A stretch of 64,000 nucleotides of DNA. Source: Acidipropionibacterium thoenii DSM 20276. GTDB lineage: Bacteria; Actinomycetota; Actinomycetes; Propionibacteriales; Propionibacteriaceae. The stretch is taken from NCBI RefSeq assembly GCF_000423445.1, contig NZ_AUHZ01000008.1:1-64000 (forward strand). The letters are read 5' to 3'. A program made the translations under genes and the position numbers. The notes beneath the pieces are model-generated. The model saw only the letters and a program-made list of their open reading frames with translations. It had not been told where the DNA came from and did not search any database. Every line of letters begins with the position of its first letter. The first letter of the stretch is position 1. Positions 62,330 to 64,000 of the stretch are shown here, piece after piece.

Positions 62330-64000
62330 ATGGCAGCCACGAAGACCCTCGTGATCGTCGAGTCGCCCCACAAGGCGACGATGATCGCCGGTTATCTGGG
62401 CCCGAAGTATGTCGTGAGGGCCAGTCAGGGGCACGTCCGCGACCTTCCGACCAGCGCCTCCCAGGTACCGGCGAAGTACAAGGGCGAACCGTGGGCACGC
62501 ACCGGCGTCGACGTCGAGCACGACTTCAAGCCGATCTATGTCGTCTCCCCCGACAAGAAGTCGACCATCACCGAACTGAAGGGTCTGCTCAAGGACTCCG
62601 ACGAACTCCTGCTGGCCACCGATGGTGACCGCGAGGGAGAGGCCATCGCCTGGCACCTGCTCGACGTGCTCAAGCCGAAGGTGCCGGTCAAGCGGATGGT
62701 CTTCAACGAGATCACCGAGAAGGCCATCACCGAGGCCGTCTCCCACACCCGGGAGCTCGACACCGACCTGGTGGACGCCCAGGAGACCCGCCGGATCCTC
62801 GACCGGCTGTACGGCTACGAGGTCTCCCCGGTGCTGTGGAAGAAGGTCATGCCCAGGCTGTCGGCCGGCCGCGTCCAGTCGGTGGCGACCCGACTGGTGG
62901 TCGACCGGGAACGCGAGCGGATCGCCTTCACCAGCGCCAACTACTGGGACCTGGACGCCGATATGGTCTCCAGGGCCGCCGAGAAGGGGGACGCCGCAAC
63001 CTTCAGCGCCCGGCTGTCCACCCTGGACGGCGTCCGGATCGCCCAGGGCCGCGACTTCGACGCCGACGGGAAGCTGGTGGGCATCCGCAGGGACCAGAAC
63101 GTCCGGCGTCTGGACGAGGCCTCGGCCACCACCCTGGCGGCAGCCCTGGAGAAGGCGTCCTTCGCCGTGGCCTCGGTGGAGGCCAAGCCCTACACCCGGC
63201 GTCCCTACGCCCCCTTCCGCACCACCACCCTGCAGCAGGAGGCCGGCCGCAAGCTCGGCTTCACCGCCCAGCGCACCATGTCGGTGGCCCAGGATCTCTA
63301 CGAGGGCGGTTTCATCACCTATATGAGGACCGACTCGGTGGCACTGTCCCAGGAGGCCATCAGCGCCGCCCGCACTCAGGCCATCGAGCTCTACGGCCGC
63401 GACCATGTGCCGGACAAGCCGCGGGTCTACACCTCCAAGGTCAAGAACGCCCAGGAGGCCCACGAGGCTATCCGGCCGGCCGGCGACCACTTCCGGGTGC
63501 CCGCCCAGACCGGACTGACCGGAGACAAGTTCCGGCTCTACGAACTGGTCTGGATGCGCACCATCGCCTCCCAGATGGCCGATGCCAAGGGGGAGACGCT
63601 GAGCGTGGGGATCGACGCCGTGCCCGCCTCCCCGGTGGCCATCGCCGGCGGCGACGTCGCCCGTGCCGGTTTCACCGCCTCGGGACGCACCATCACCTTC
63701 CACGGCTTCCTGCGGGCCTATGTCGAGTCGGTCGACGAGGGGTCCTCCGATGATGCCCAGAGCCGGCTGCCCCGGCTGTCGCAGGGTCAGGACCTGGACT
63801 GCTCAAAGGTCACCGCGACCGGCCACGACACCCGTCCGCCGGCCCGCTACACCGAGCCCAGCCTGGTCGCCAAGATGGAGGAGCTGGAGATCGGCCGGCC
63901 CTCGACCTACGCCTCGATCCTGCGCACCATCACCAGCCGCGACTACGTCTTCAAGAAGGCCCAGGCGCTGGTGCCGACCTGGCTGGCCTTCGCGGTCACC
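62330..64000 (+). CDS. topA: DNA topoisomerase I (5' part; runs off the window)
   Basis: Type IA topoisomerase relaxes negative supercoils. ATG 62330 follows GGGAAGG. The visible 557 residues open with the TOPRIM domain (TKTLVIVESPHKATMIAGYL, LLATDGDREGEAIAWHL with the acidic triad) and continue through QETRRILDRLYGYEVSPVLW and RLSAGRVQSVATRLVVDRERER. The active-site tyrosine is in FITYMRTDSVALS. The C-terminal zinc or Lys-rich region lies beyond the edge. Its place at the end of the Tad/helicase block matches Rv3646c. Confidence 0.97.
   Translation, partial: MAATKTLVIVESPHKATMIAGYLGPKYVVRASQGHVRDLPTSASQVPAKYKGEPWARTGVDVEHDFKPIYVVSPDKKSTITELKGLLKDSDELLLATDGDREGEAIAWHLLDVLKPKVPVKRMVFNEITEKAITEAVSHTRELDTDLVDAQETRRILDRLYGYEVSPVLWKKVMPRLSAGRVQSVATRLVVDRERERIAFTSANYWDLDADMVSRAAEKGDAATFSARLSTLDGVRIAQGRDFDADGKLVGIRRDQNVRRLDEASATTLAAALEKASFAVASVEAKPYTRRPYAPFRTTTLQQEAGRKLGFTAQRTMSVAQDLYEGGFITYMRTDSVALSQEAISAARTQAIELYGRDHVPDKPRVYTSKVKNAQEAHEAIRPAGDHFRVPAQTGLTGDKFRLYELVWMRTIASQMADAKGETLSVGIDAVPASPVAIAGGDVARAGFTASGRTITFHGFLRAYVESVDEGSSDDAQSRLPRLSQGQDLDCSKVTATGHDTRPPARYTEPSLVAKMEELEIGRPSTYASILRTITSRDYVFKKAQALVPTWLAFAVT

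Noticed and set aside
62216-63703. 495-codon minus-strand frame
   Set aside because: It is antisense to topA, whose catalytic residues are visible on the plus strand.

Overview
The window reads as chromosome from a high-GC actinobacterium, most likely one of the Propionibacteriaceae. It carries a WhiB regulator, a TadZABC/Flp pilus locus, a GlxR-like Crp regulator and actinobacterial-type DnaA boxes. From about 41.7 kb to the right edge the gene order (metallophosphoesterase, bifunctional PBP, WhiB, DUF4177/RidA, Crp, nth, TlpA-like, CoA-type Nudix, Tad locus, DUF1998 helicase, topA) follows the Rv3683-Rv3646c stretch of Mycobacterium tuberculosis as I remember it. That half is conserved core. 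The left half is accessory and visibly less GC-rich in its first 9.7 kb.

Left region (1-21.4 kb): two complete defence systems. A type I-G (formerly I-U) CRISPR-Cas operon reads leftward: csb1(cas7)-csb2(cas5/6)-cas3-Cas3-extension-cas4/1-cas2, with most genes overlapping by 4 bases. Its array appears to lie just off the left edge, because bases 1-16 match a repeat-like unit found again upstream of the operon. That second copy is one of a pair flanking a single 34-nt spacer. The pair sits between a small HicA-like toxin candidate and an HTH antitoxin-like gene. The start of the spacer partly matches the toxin's own upstream region, the layout expected of a CRISPR-regulated toxin (CreTA-like). 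A Wadjet type I system (jetA-jetB-jetC-jetD, anti-plasmid) occupies 14.6-21.4 kb. Between them lie an MFS gene with a nonsense codon, a proline-rich small protein, an S33 hydrolase, a frameshifted beta-solenoid-like gene and an HD hydrolase.

Middle (21.5-41.7 kb): a DnaQ-like exonuclease, a sirtuin, then a striking fusion of an XPB-like DECH helicase with a complete primary-type sigma-70 module, carrying one apparent frameshift. Then come a nucleoside-kinase-like gene, GNAT, HSL-type esterase, FKBP and YaaA. A PAP2 acid phosphatase gene is split by an ISL3-family insertion sequence with an 8-bp target duplication. A five-gene peptide/nickel-type ABC importer, a LURP-one protein, a MarR regulator with two palindromic operators and tRNA-Pro(CGG) follow.

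Right (41.7-64 kb): envelope and redox genes, DNA repair (nth, MrfA-like helicase), a Tad pilus operon whose two parts are each preceded by a pair of perfect TTGTCCACA boxes, and topA running off the edge. Several intergenic gaps hold repeats or large palindromes (28.6-29.0, 46.3-46.5 and 60.3-60.5 kb). Two genes are broken by in-frame stops, two by single-base frameshifts and one by an insertion sequence, so sequencing error should be excluded before calling the point lesions real.
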